From positions 16,627,001-16,691,000 of the forward strand of contig JAUCBN010000026.1 in the NCBI GenBank assembly GCA_035048815.1: a DNA stretch of 64,000 bases. Direction: 5' to 3'. Position numbers and translations under genes: made by a program. The notes beneath the pieces were generated by a model. The model was not told where the DNA came from. It searched no databases and saw nothing but the letters and a program-made list of their open reading frames with translations. This document shows positions 36,031 through 46,352 of the stretch, piece after piece. Position 1 is the stretch's first letter. Each line of letters begins with the position of its first letter. Source of the stretch: Abelmoschus esculentus. Its lineage: Eukaryota > Streptophyta > Magnoliopsida > Malvales > Malvaceae.

Positions 36031-36973
36031 TAAGAATTCCATATTTCTGCTCAAATCATGAAAATAGGAAAGGGAGAAACAAACGTATTAACCCACGTGA
36101 GTCGTTAGATAGACAGCTCATGATGAGTAATCCCACTCGCAAGCATCTCGATCATTTTTTTTTGTTCAAAGCATCTCGATCATTTGCCACTTGCGTAAGT
36201 CCAATCCAAGAATACCACAACGAAGAATATCATACTTATAACTTGTCAAAGGTGACCCAAAATTTATAAATTAATTCAGATCTAAAATTAACTTAATATG
36301 ATTTGATTATAGAAAAATACTAATAATATAGACTTGTTTAATTTGAATTAAAGTTACGGTAAAATTAGATAGAATGCGTAAAATTAATTTTATATATTTA
36401 TATTATAAAATTTAAATTTTTAATTTTAATCTTAAATCTTCTAATCTAAATACTAACTTTAAATTTTAAATATTATAATTAAAATTCTTAAGCTAAAATA
36501 CTAATCATTAAGACTAAAAGACGTATATAGATTAAAATTTATACGATATATATATATAACTTTTTTTTAAAGTTAATTATAGTTAATTGAGCAAGCACAT
36601 CTGAACGACTGGATAGGGATGATAATTTATATTAAAATTCAAAGAAAAATATAATTAAAATTCGATTGAAAAAAGATTAAATCTGTGAATCTGAAAAAAC
36701 CGAGTCTTAATAAAAGTCAATCATATATGAAAACCATTAGGATTTAATTTAAAGTCGATTCAAATTTATGTTCAGTTTAAATCTGATCCGAATATAATCT
36801 ATATTCGTGTTCGAATCAAAACATTTGTTACTTTTAATTTTTTAAAAATAAAATATCATTTATTATTTACATTAAAATAATAATACATGTATAAAGTAAA
36901 AAAAAAAACTAAATACATTAAAAGAAATATAAATATATATTATGTAACTTGAAATAATAATAAAAAAATAACC

Positions 36974-37028
<55 letters not shown>

Positions 37029-38585
37029 GTAATACTAATACAACTTAGCAAAACGCGCAAAACTTGTCGGTGCATGTGAATGATCTTGTTTTAAAATTTA
37101 CATGTTTTTCCAAAACGCACAAAAATATTTTTTTAATTATAAATCATACAAATATTTATTTTTTAGTTAAAAGTATTTTACAATTTAGGTAAAAATAAAA
37201 CCGAAATTTTTTAGTTTTTAATTTAATTTAATAAATATTTTATCTATTTAAAAATATTCTTTATGTATAAATAATATTAGATTTAAGTGCTTTTTTAATC
37301 TTAGACACAACTCAATGTTAAAATTTTTTTTTATTTAAATTATAATTTTATAAATTTAACTTGAAAAAAGTTTTAATAAAATCTGAGCTATAAAATTAAA
37401 TTCAAATAACTTGATTTTTTTAGTAATAAATGAATTAATTTTTAAATTTTAATTAAATTTCATCTTTAGTTACTATATACATATCATATATGAAAAATAT
37501 ATAAATATATCATGCATGATTATAAAAAACCGTTTAAATTAAAACTAGACAACGATCTAACTTTATAAATATTTTATAATTAAATTTGAATAAAAATTTA
37601 AATAATTTAACTCAAATAAAATTTAAATAAAGTTCAATTTATAAATAATACTCATCAATTCGATTAACTCAAAATATTTTGATTAGATCCAATCAAGTGT
37701 TATTCTAAATACTTTTTATAGTACTTAAATTTTGAATAAAAAAATTAAAATATTTTCATCATTTTCAAAATAATATAAAATTAATTTTTGGAACTTCTAA
37801 AATATTTTTTTTCTTTGTTGTTGTATATCTTAATCATGGCAGGTGAATTTATCACAGTTCACTGCTTAAAACTGATTGGCTTTTCCCTCTTGAATGAACT
37901 TCACTTCAGGGAAAGGAAAAAAAAAACATGAACCTGATAAAATACAACAAATAAGAATATATTTAATTTGAAAAATATATTTTTCTCGAATTGAGTTAAT
38001 AAATAATTATTAATATTATCGAATAAATTTAGATGATGAAATGAAATAATAAAGTAAAATAATTAAAAAACAAATGCTAAATTATAACACGAAAATGATT
38101 TAAATACCTCAATGCTTCGATATATGCACAAAACAAATGATTAGTAAGTAACAAAAAAATGAATTTAAATAAAATGACATTTTTTAATTCCCATTAAATT
38201 TACCATATAATAATTGAAATAATTATCCTCAGATCCATCTAAAACCAAGGTTCGTTGGGGAAAAATCTCCTGCTCCCAACTTCAGGCCACACCGCATTAA
38301 ATCCCATGTGTACCTGTTATCTGTCGAGTACAGCGAGTGCCCACACTCGCGAGTATGTATTATTCCCGCTTCCTTATTACTGTACATTTGTCACCGCTCT
38401 CTGTCAATTCCTTCCTTTCCACATATATACAGCCCACCCCTCTGCCCCTTCTCCCGTCTTCCCTATCTGATATCTCTATTCTTTCAAGAAAAAAAAAACA
38501 TCTCTCCGTTATCTTCTGCTCACCGCTAACCTTTCTTTCGCCATTCCGGAGTTCGTAGATCACAAAGGAACCGGCGTCGTTTCAA
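36031..38585. other. Intergenic, AT-rich, with AXS promoter at its end
   Basis: A/T-rich DNA with a TAA microsatellite at 36974-37028 and no supportable gene. The last ~350 bp become more GC-balanced and pyrimidine-rich (38420-38560), fitting the promoter and 5' leader of the AXS gene. ACATATATAC at 38421-38430 is a possible TATA element. The several overlapping frames at 38255-38560 are low-complexity leader sequence, not genes. Confidence 0.5.
36974..37028. repeat. (TAA)n microsatellite
   Basis: A trinucleotide tract of about 18 units. The poly-isoleucine frame on the minus strand here is an artefact of this tract. Confidence 0.9.
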
Positions 38586-38862
38586 ATGGCAACGAGAACG
38601 GATCTCGATGGGAGGCCAATAAAGCCGATTACGATATGCATGATCGGTGCCGGAGGCTTCATTGGCTCTCACCTGTGCGAGAAACTGATGTCGGAGACGC
38701 CGCACAAGGTGCTCGCTTTGGACGTTTACAATGACAAGATCAAGCACCTACTCGAGCCCGACTCTCTCCCTTGGGCTGGCCGTATTCAGTTCCACCGACT
38801 TAACATAAAGCATGATTCTAGGCTTGAAGGCCTCATCAAGATGGCAGATCTCGTAATTTCTT

Positions 38863-38906
<44 letters not shown>

Positions 38907-41900
38907 ACCCCTCTTTGATATCATTGCTAGTTCTTTCTTTCTGCTAAACAACGTTTGCAGGACATAGCGGATCTTTTGAAAATTCTCTTTATTTCCATCC
39001 GAAATGGGTCTTGTTTTTGTTTGTTTGGCTGTTTTCTGTTTTCAATTTATTAGATCTCATTCAATTTTGTATTCGTTTAATTTTGAACTTGTTTTAGGCT
39101 TTTAGCTAATTTTCTCTCGTTGTTGAAAGCTAGTTTCTTATTATCTGTTTTTCTAGTAAGTTCTTTCTGAATTTATGGCGATTGATTTGATTTTTATTGT
39201 TTCTGGCAACGCAGACGATAAATCTGGCGGCGATCTGTACTCCTGCTGATTATAATACTCGTCCTCTTGATACGATTTACAGCAATTTTATTGATGCACT
39301 TCCTGTGGTAAGCATTTGTCTTGTAACGTTTTTTTTGTGTGTCATGTTTTAGTTTCCATCTTTGTTAGATTGATGTTGATGTGAGGGAAGATTTGGTTGT
39401 TATACTGAGCTTTTCAAGATCGAAGTTGAAATTGATGCTGTGAACTTGTGGCTTGATAGGTGAAGTACTGTTCAGAGAACAACAAGCGTCTGATTCACTT
39501 CTCTACTTGTGAAGTGTATGGAAAAACTATTGGAAGCTTTCTTCCTAAAGATTCTCCTCTCCGTCAGGTAACCTTTCGCTTTCCTTTTTTTAATTCTTAA
39601 TTTGAAAAAAATATCTATGTTTTGCTTTTAACAGGGCGACATGTGTGGATTAATAGAGAAATCTTTCAGTGGTGTTTTTCTATATTAAAGATTTAATGTT
39701 TATTTTTTGATGTATGAGTTTAAAATTTAATAAAAAAGATTTTGTAAAGTTGGTATTAAGCTGAAATGTTAAGATATTTGGGTTTAAATGAATGAATCGG
39801 GAAAGTCTACCCCCTTAAAATGTGGCTAAACTATGACCAACATAAATTCTTAGAAAAAAAAAAACAGAAAGTGTAATAATTTATGTAGTACTTGTAAGAA
39901 TTTCGGTAACTGGGCAAGAATTTGTGTAACTACATAAAATTTTGTGTAACTACACACATTCTTATATTATAACCTAAATTCTTACCGTTTTGTAAGAATT
40001 TGTGTAGAATCACCTCATTTTAGCCCCACTCTAAGGGTGCCTCACCCTAGAACTACCTGAATGAATCTTGAAATTGGATGGTCAGCAAACTTTGGTAACC
40101 CCCCCCCCCCAAAAAAAAAACAAAAAAAAAACAGAACAAATGGAGGCTCATTTGATGGGGGGTTTATGTGGTTGTTTGGTTCAATGTCATAGCAATTTAC
40201 TGTGGTAGATGTTTTTGAGGTCTTTATTTTGTCTATCCAGTTCTATCTATCAGTGTTTTTAACAAGTTACACCAATTTTATAGCTGGATTTCACTTTTTA
40301 ATGTTTGAGAGCTTTTGTTATTCTTAACAATTCCAACTGGTTAACCTCTTATGTATAAGAGGTTATAGAACAGTTTCACTCCTTGTGAGATATTTATTCC
40401 TCTACTGATTATTGATATGCCCTTCATGAGTTCATAAATTTTGTTGAATACCATTTGTCCTCTTTTCTTTGTCAGTTACGTCTACCAGATAACAAAGACT
40501 ATAGGAAGCTATCTTATTTTGGTTATTGTACTTGTGCTAAAACTAGTTGCTTTGGAAAAGTCTATATTTTTCGTTTCCTTCATGAATCTGAAATGTTAAA
40601 ACTATCCCATTTTTGAAGGATTTTTGTTTCTCAAGCAATCTACTTTTTGCAAAGATTTTATGCATACAGCTAATCCTGTAGTGATGCTGTTAATGATTTA
40701 ATGTGCTTTGTTTCGTTTTTGTCCTTTAAACTTTAACTTTCTTTTTTGTTATTGGTCCTTTTTCTCCTCTCATATTTATGGGTGATCTTAACATGTTTCT
40801 TCTTTGCATAGCCTAGAATCCAACACTTTCTGTGATTCATGTGACAGGATCCTGCCTACTATGTTCTTAAGGAAGATACATCGCCCTGCATTTTTGGTTC
40901 AATCGAGAAGCAGAGGTGGTCATATGCATGTGCTAAGCAATTGATTGAGAGGCTCATTTATGGTTAGCATCTTTACAAATACCCTGGGCCCTATAGAGAT
41001 GCTTGAAACAATTTTAACTTCTTTTACATTGCAGCGGAGGGGGCAGAGAATGGCCTTGAGTTCACCATTGTGAGGCCTTTTAACTGGATTGGACCTAGGA
41101 TGGATTTCATTCCTGGCATTGATGGTCCGAGTGAGGGAGTTCCAAGAGTTCTCGCATGCTTTAGTAATGTTAGTTGAACTGTTCCCAATTCTATGAAATC
41201 TCGAGGCAATATAATTTCTCTTTTCAACTTTTTTTTTTCTAGCTGTAATTTTAATGGTAAATTTTCTTCTTTTTTCTGGTTAGAATCTCTTACGCCGAGA
41301 ACCACTTAAACTTGTCGATGGTGGTCAATCCCAGAGAACTTTTGTTTACATAAAGGATGCTATTGAAGCTGTTCTCTTGATGATTGTGCGTATTAACTCA
41401 TGCTTCTCCTTAGTCTCCCTCCCCCATCCGTCATCTCCACATTAACTAAATTGGTGGCGTCATCTGTGCAGGAAAATCCAGACAGGGCCAATGGTCATAT
41501 TTTCAATGTGGGTAACCCAAACAATGAAGTCACTGTTAGGCAACTTGCTGAGATGATGACCAAGGTGAAGCACATGGTTTCTATTGCTATATTATTTTTG
41601 TTTATAGTGGTGCATTGGACATCATATGTAATTAATATAATTTGGTCGTCATTCCTTTGGTCCCTTCAGGTCTATGCCAAGGTTAGTGGAGAACCTTCGC
41701 TGGATTCGCCAACTGTTGACGTCAGCTCCAAGGAATTTTATGGAGAGGGTTATGATGACAGTGATAAGAGAATTCCAGACATGACCATAATAAATAAACA
41801 ACTCGGTACCGTCGTGTTTTTTTTTTCAGCCGTCATAATATTTCAAATTTTCTCTCGTGAGAGAATTCGAGCTTCTGAATCTTGTTTAATATTTTTTATC

Positions 41901-42015
41901 AGGTTGGAACCCGAAGACATCCCTGTGGGACTTGCTTGAATCTACCCTAACCTATCAACACAGGACTTATGCTGAGGCTATTAAGAAATCCATTGCAAAA
42001 CCTACTGCATCCTAA
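38586..42015 (+). CDS. AXS: UDP-D-apiose/UDP-D-xylose synthase
   Basis: This cytosolic short-chain dehydrogenase converts UDP-glucuronate to UDP-apiose and UDP-xylose, which supply apiose for pectic rhamnogalacturonan II and other glycans. Nine exons: 38586-38852, 39215-39307, 39460-39567, 40848-40962, 41035-41168, 41284-41385, 41472-41564, 41670-41805 and 41903-42015, giving 386 aa, the normal length. The NAD-binding motif is GAGGFIGSHL near residue 22. The active-site YACAK motif is in exon 4, and TCEVYGK in exon 3 supplies the substrate-site region. RPFNWIGPRMDF and the C-terminal DLLESTLTYQHRTYAEAI are family-typical. All catalytic elements are intact. Intron 1 carries a CT microsatellite and intron 3 a MITE. 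Copies of the last exon are found downstream. Whether it corresponds to AXS1 or AXS2 cannot be decided here. Confidence 0.95.
38864..38904. repeat. (CT)n microsatellite next to the exon 1 donor site of AXS
   Basis: A 41-bp CT tract begins 11 bp after the 5' splice site (38853). Confidence 0.9.
39799..40057. mobile_element. Mutator-like MITE in AXS intron 3
   Basis: A 259-bp insertion flanked by a perfect 10-bp duplication TGAATGAATC (39789-39798 and 40058-40067). The ends are imperfect inverted repeats: CCCCCTTAAAATGTGGCTAA at 39810 pairs with the reverse complement of TTAGCCCCACTCTAAGGGTG at 40020-40039. The right end carries about ten extra bases. The interior contains several copies of AAGAATTTGTGTA(A)-type motifs in both orientations. 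A 9-10 bp target duplication points to the Mutator superfamily. There is no coding capacity. Confidence 0.75.
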
Positions 42016-42674
42016 GGAGACTAGACGTTTAAACCACAGATAAGAAGGATTCGTGGAATGTGCTTATCGTAAAATGTTTTCATTTGTTTGTTTTAGTAAG
42101 TCGTTAAATATATCATAATGATGATTTCCATTACACCTTATTTGTTTGTCTTCCCCGTATCGGTAGTCGATGGCCAATTGTAGCTCCGAGCAGCTATGTT
42201 ACGAGTACAATATTATTGTTGATACGTTATTACTGAGGAATGGTATTGTGTTTAATCTAATTATTCCAGTGAAGCTTTGAGCTGCAGTTGAATGTTGGGG
42301 GTATTATATTATAGAAATGCAAAGGAAAGGAATGCTATATTATTTTTTTTACTTTGGTTGGGGTGGGTTGTTTGCCGTTCCCCCAGTTTGTTATGTACTT
42401 ATTAATTAGAAGGCTTTGTTGATTTAGAGGAACGGGAAGAGTTACATTAGTATCAAAGGTCTCAGATAATGGGTTAAAACAGGGTGATTTTAACTCTATT
42501 TTTTTCATGCTACAACCATTCCTAATACGCTACTAAACGTCATTACACATCTAAAGTCATTTAAAATCATTTGGTAAATTTCTACAAAAAGTCCTTGAAA
42601 CTTCATCTCAAGCCCAATTTCCCCCCAAATCCGATGATAGGGAAGTCAAGGAGGAGAAGGGGCAATATGTTTTT
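42016..42674. other. AXS 3' flank
   Basis: Probable 3' UTR and downstream DNA of AXS. No other gene is seen. Confidence 0.5.
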
Positions 42675-42795
42675 GATTCAAGCAAGTCCCACAGGGATGT
42701 CTCTTCTTAGGATGACCATTGCATTTTGGAACTTCAATACGATTTTTGTTAGCTTAATCCATTGCAAAACCTACTGCATCCTAAGGAGACTAGAC
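42675..42795. repeat. Scrambled copies of the AXS last exon
   Basis: 42675-42701 is an exact inverted copy of 27 bp of AXS exon 9 (41916-41942). 42756-42795 is an exact direct copy of 40 bp covering the AXS stop codon and the start of its 3' flank (41987-42026). The intervening 54 bp are unrelated. Neither copy can encode a product. Confidence 0.9.
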
Positions 42796-42939
42796 AAAAT
42801 CATGATCTTTTTCCCCTTTTTTTTCCCACGCAAATGGGTAACTATTACACATTTACACCCCCTTGGAATCTCTTCTTCGTTAGCTTAATCTGGCAAATAT
42901 GGAAACGTAAAAATATTATATTTTTATTGACTCTTGTCT

Positions 42940-43526
42940 CCCACTACAGCTACATGAGATTTATCGCATCAGTCTCGCGTCGGCTTCTCATTATGCGGTA
43001 CAGGTACCCATGTCATTGCCCTCGTTTGACAACCTTCGTCTATGGGTTGGTTCTGTCTCAATTATGATGCGGCAGTCTCCTCAAGCTTCGGCAGTGTTGG
43101 AGGGTTGATTTGTGGATTCTTGTGAATGGATCGATGGTTATAACAAGCAAATAGGCGTCACAATTTCCTTCCAGGTTGAGCTATGAAGCATCTTTGTCGG
43201 CCTTCAGGTTGCATGCAACGTGGGCGCTGAACGCAAGCAGACTCAGTCCGACTGCAAGCATGCCATTGATCTTCTGCTTTTCACCTCAGAAATTCGATCG
43301 CTGCCGCTTGTCCAGCCAATTGCATCTTTGCGCAACCGCGCCTGGTTGGTATACTGAGTTTATCTGGATTCTTCGAGAATGCGATATGGCTGCGGATGGC
43401 TTGTCGAAGATGCCCAGGCCAAATCCCTTTGAAATTGTTCTCCATGAAGCTGCTGCTTCGAGTCTTACACCTTTGCTTGAACGTGACATTATTAGACCAC
43501 ACTATTGTAGGCATGTTCGACATTAA
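42940..43526 (+). pseudogene. Decayed RNase H-like (RVT_3 type) retroelement fragment
   Basis: Pieces in different frames resemble the RNase H-like domain of plant LINE-type retroelements. About 43030-43100 reads WFCLNYDAAVSSSFGSVGGL. From about 43170 the frame reads VELxSIFVGLQVACNV, then QSDCKHAIDLLL (x is a stop replacing a probable Trp). From 43362 it reads FIWILRECDMAADGLSKM and continues to the stop at 43524-43526. The acidic residues D of NYD, E of VEL and D of QSD, plus the late D of MAADGL, sit where RNase H catalytic residues are expected. Stops and at least two frame changes make it non-functional. No reverse transcriptase or element ends are seen. Confidence 0.6.
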
Positions 43527-44668
43527 TTTTTAGTATGAACTTCTTTTCAATTCACAAAAAAAAATCAAAACATATTATTTTGGTGCTAATTTAAACATAT
43601 AATGGTCAAGTAACAGAAACAAAAATACACACAAAATTGAGTGGTAAAAAGAATAGTTTACCTAGGGTTGACAATTGAACCCGTCGTTACAGTCTAACCC
43701 GATTGAAACGGATTTATATTTTTAAAAGTTAAATTTTAAATCAAGACAGAAACATATTTTAAAGAAATGATAGTTTGGGTGGGTTCAGCTTTAAGGTATA
43801 TTTTTTTTATTCAATCCAACTCGATATATTATACGTTACTTTAATATGCATATTTTTTAATACATTTACTAAAAAATCATTATATATCAAATCTTCTGTT
43901 CCTTTTTATGCCTTCATTTATGCCCCACTTCAAATTAGAGAGTTTAGGGTTTTATGTTAGGGATTTTGGTTAAGGTTTAGAGAATTAGGGGTAGAGTGTA
44001 TTTTTTAAGGTGTAGGGTTTAAGATTTAAGACGTAAAAAATAAGGGTTTATGGTTTAAAATTGATTTTTTTTAAAAAAAATTCAAAGAAAGCATGAAATG
44101 AGACACAGTAAAGAGACATAGAATTTTTGTTCATATTATTATATACACACTAATTAAGGTCTCATTCTCTTCTCATACTTTTTTTTTCCAGCATTTTTCC
44201 TTCTCATTTTCTCTCCTTTCTCTTTTATTTTCTTTATTTCCCTCTTAAAGTGTATTATTTCTTTCTTTTGTTTTCACCCTTATTATCCACGTTAATTTAA
44301 GACAAGTTTTTCTCTTCTCTTTGAACCATTAGGTAGATGTTTAATCAGCTTTGAAATATGTTGGAATTGAGTGCAGTAAGTGGGTTATTCCCAAATTCTC
44401 AATAACACAAAAACAACTTGAAAGGTAAAGTGAACGAGCCATGGACATAATTGGCTGGTTGGCTGACTGGTGCATGACCTTTTTTTATTTATTTGGGAAA
44501 TATTAATTAATCCTTTATTCATGCATAAGTGAACATGATTACGTGAAACATAAAACAAATTATTTTGGGATAATTCAGATTCTATCCCTACAGATTTTTA
44601 ACATCAAACTTTATTATGTAGTTATTAATATTTCCCCTCCATTTGCTGATGAACTTCCATGGCTAACT
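43527..44668. other. Intergenic, AT-rich
   Basis: Contains a stretch (43935-44060) with repeated TTTAGGGTTT / TTTAGAG / TAGGGTTTAAG motifs (decayed telomere-like) and pyrimidine-rich low-complexity DNA (44170-44330). No gene is supported. Confidence 0.5.
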
Positions 44669-45128
44669 TCACTTGACGCTGCAAAGCAACAACAAAAACA
44701 AACACATTGATGATTAAGTAATTAAGAAATCAAACATTAGCAATGATGCCAACTAATTAATGTTACAGAACATGTTGGTCATTAGGAACCTTTTGCAGTT
44801 CATGTTGGGGATGAACTTGAAGGGGCTTTTCATCCCACACATGCCCGGGAGTCTGTTGGTAAGTCCAACGTTGATGCCGGGTATGCCGGCAGCCACTCCT
44901 TTCATGCAGTTGCAAGCTGATTGGAGGTCCGGTGTTGTTCGGGCAGCGTTGATGAGAGATCGGATACCGTTGCAGCAAGGTGCAGGCACACCGCTTCTTA
45001 CGTAGGGAATGCAGGGTGCCAGGTCTGATATGACCTGACCACAAGTTATGGCTCGAGCCTGGGGTGCAGCCGCAACCAAGCACCAGACTGCAAGACACGC
45101 AAGCTTAAGTGGACATAGAGCTAGCCAT
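44669..45128 (-). pseudogene. Non-specific lipid transfer protein (type 1) with a frameshift in the signal peptide
   Basis: nsLTP1 proteins are small secreted proteins that bind lipids in the apoplast and cuticle. The mature part is intact: from about 45049 the minus strand encodes ITCGQVISDLAPCIPYV, PAPCCNGIRSLINAA, ACNCMKGVAAGIPGINVG and MCGM...NC, giving the eight-cysteine pattern C, C, CC, CxC, C, C. Exon 1 ends at 44790. A 111-nt intron follows, and exon 2 (44678-44669) adds the typical end KSVK-stop. The gene breaks near the start: ATG at 45128 begins M-A-S-S-M-S, but one extra base near 45110 shifts the frame into TAA at 45107-45105. Without that base the protein would be 115 aa, exactly the family size. 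No other in-frame ATG precedes the mature domain. The TATA box and splice sites look intact, so the lesion is recent or a sequence error. Confidence 0.8.
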
Positions 45129-45181
45129 ATATATTCTTTTGTTGTGTGGTTAAGGCCTTAAGGGCATAAGCTTTCCGAGGG

Positions 45182-45189
45182 TATTTATA
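45182..45189 (-). promoter_or_regulatory. TATA box of the lipid transfer protein gene
   Basis: TATAAATA on the minus strand, 54 bp upstream of the ATG at 45128, fits a plant promoter with a leader of about 25-30 nt. Confidence 0.6.
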
Positions 45190-46352
45190 GCAAAGAGTCG
45201 AGGGAAAGGATACGGCAAACTCAGAAATTATGGACAGATGGAAACGTTAGATACCGGTAGTTGTGAAAAAAAAAATAGACGAGTCTGTCTGGTTCGTCAC
45301 GTTATTGACGGTCATATTTAATTTTTTAATAATAATTTTTATTTTACTTTTTTAAGATTAAAATCATGTAATAATTTCTTGATAGTTGTGTCTTAATTCA
45401 ATGCAACGGTTCGTTCTTTCCTTTTTCATGTTTAGGCTTATGTTTTTCAGTACTACCTCTAATGCTTCGAAAATTGGTTGGATCCGTCAGTTTCCATCGG
45501 CATTCATGGTGCGTCGGATTTGAATTTAGACTTTTAATCCGTCCATATTTATAAAAGATTGATTAATCTAATTAAATTTTGATATATATCAATTTTTAAG
45601 TTTAAGAAGTAATTTTATTTTCGAATTCATATTAAATAATTAATTTAATTTTTTCACGAAAATCATAATTAATTGAATCACTAAACTTACAAATTACGTT
45701 AATTTTATTTGTTGACCAACATCAAACATTATCGTATTGATGTGATAAATCACATGTAAATAACGACTTTAAAATTGAATAATATTGAACTTATAAAGGA
45801 TTTAATTGATTTTTATTAAATCTTCAAACTTTTTAAAATCATTATTATTTATCATTTCATCGTTCACTCGTAGATTACTGCAATAATTCTATCTGCATTT
45901 TTAATGACCACACATCAATGAGTAATTATTACGTCTTGACTCATAAATTATTTTATCTAATTCAATAAGATTCATTATTTAATAACATATAAAAAATAAA
46001 AAATATAAATTAAAAAAATCATTTAAGAAAAAAAATATAAATTAAATAAAACTATAAATAAATCATAAGTTAAATCTAATTAATAATTTTTTCACATCAA
46101 CACAATAACATTTAATTATTTTAAAAGTTTGTAATAATTATTATCTACTCCATTTCATAGCAAAAGTAGAGACATGGATTATGTTCCATTTACCTTTTGC
46201 TTTCCCTGATTGTTACTCTGCCGTGATCTTTGCATGCTTTCTCTGTACCATTAAACATACATACACCCGTATATTCTTTTTCATTTTTGTGGGAAGGCAT
46301 TTATTACAAGACCCCAATTCAAAGCTGGGATCTTTCCCTTTCTCTCTCTGTC
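45190..46352. other. Divergent intergenic region, LTP (-) / NPH3-type (+)
   Basis: About 1.2 kb of mainly A/T-rich DNA between two divergently oriented genes. It should carry both promoters. No repeat or other gene is recognised. The frame at 46181-46363 overlaps the leader and start of the downstream gene in another frame. Confidence 0.5.

Noticed and set aside
36872..37075. Poly-isoleucine open frame on the minus strand
   Set aside because: It is a translation of the TAA microsatellite.
38255..38563. Several overlapping open frames on both strands upstream of AXS
   Set aside because: They lie in the pyrimidine-rich AXS promoter and leader, have no conserved features and overlap each other in different frames.
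44760..45098. Alternative frames over the lipid transfer protein gene (Cys-rich minus frame and the plus-strand frame)
   Set aside because: Only one minus frame gives the complete eight-cysteine motif and joins correctly to the KSVK exon. The others are shadows, and the frame running from the ATG into GCGCTPG is a product of the frameshift.
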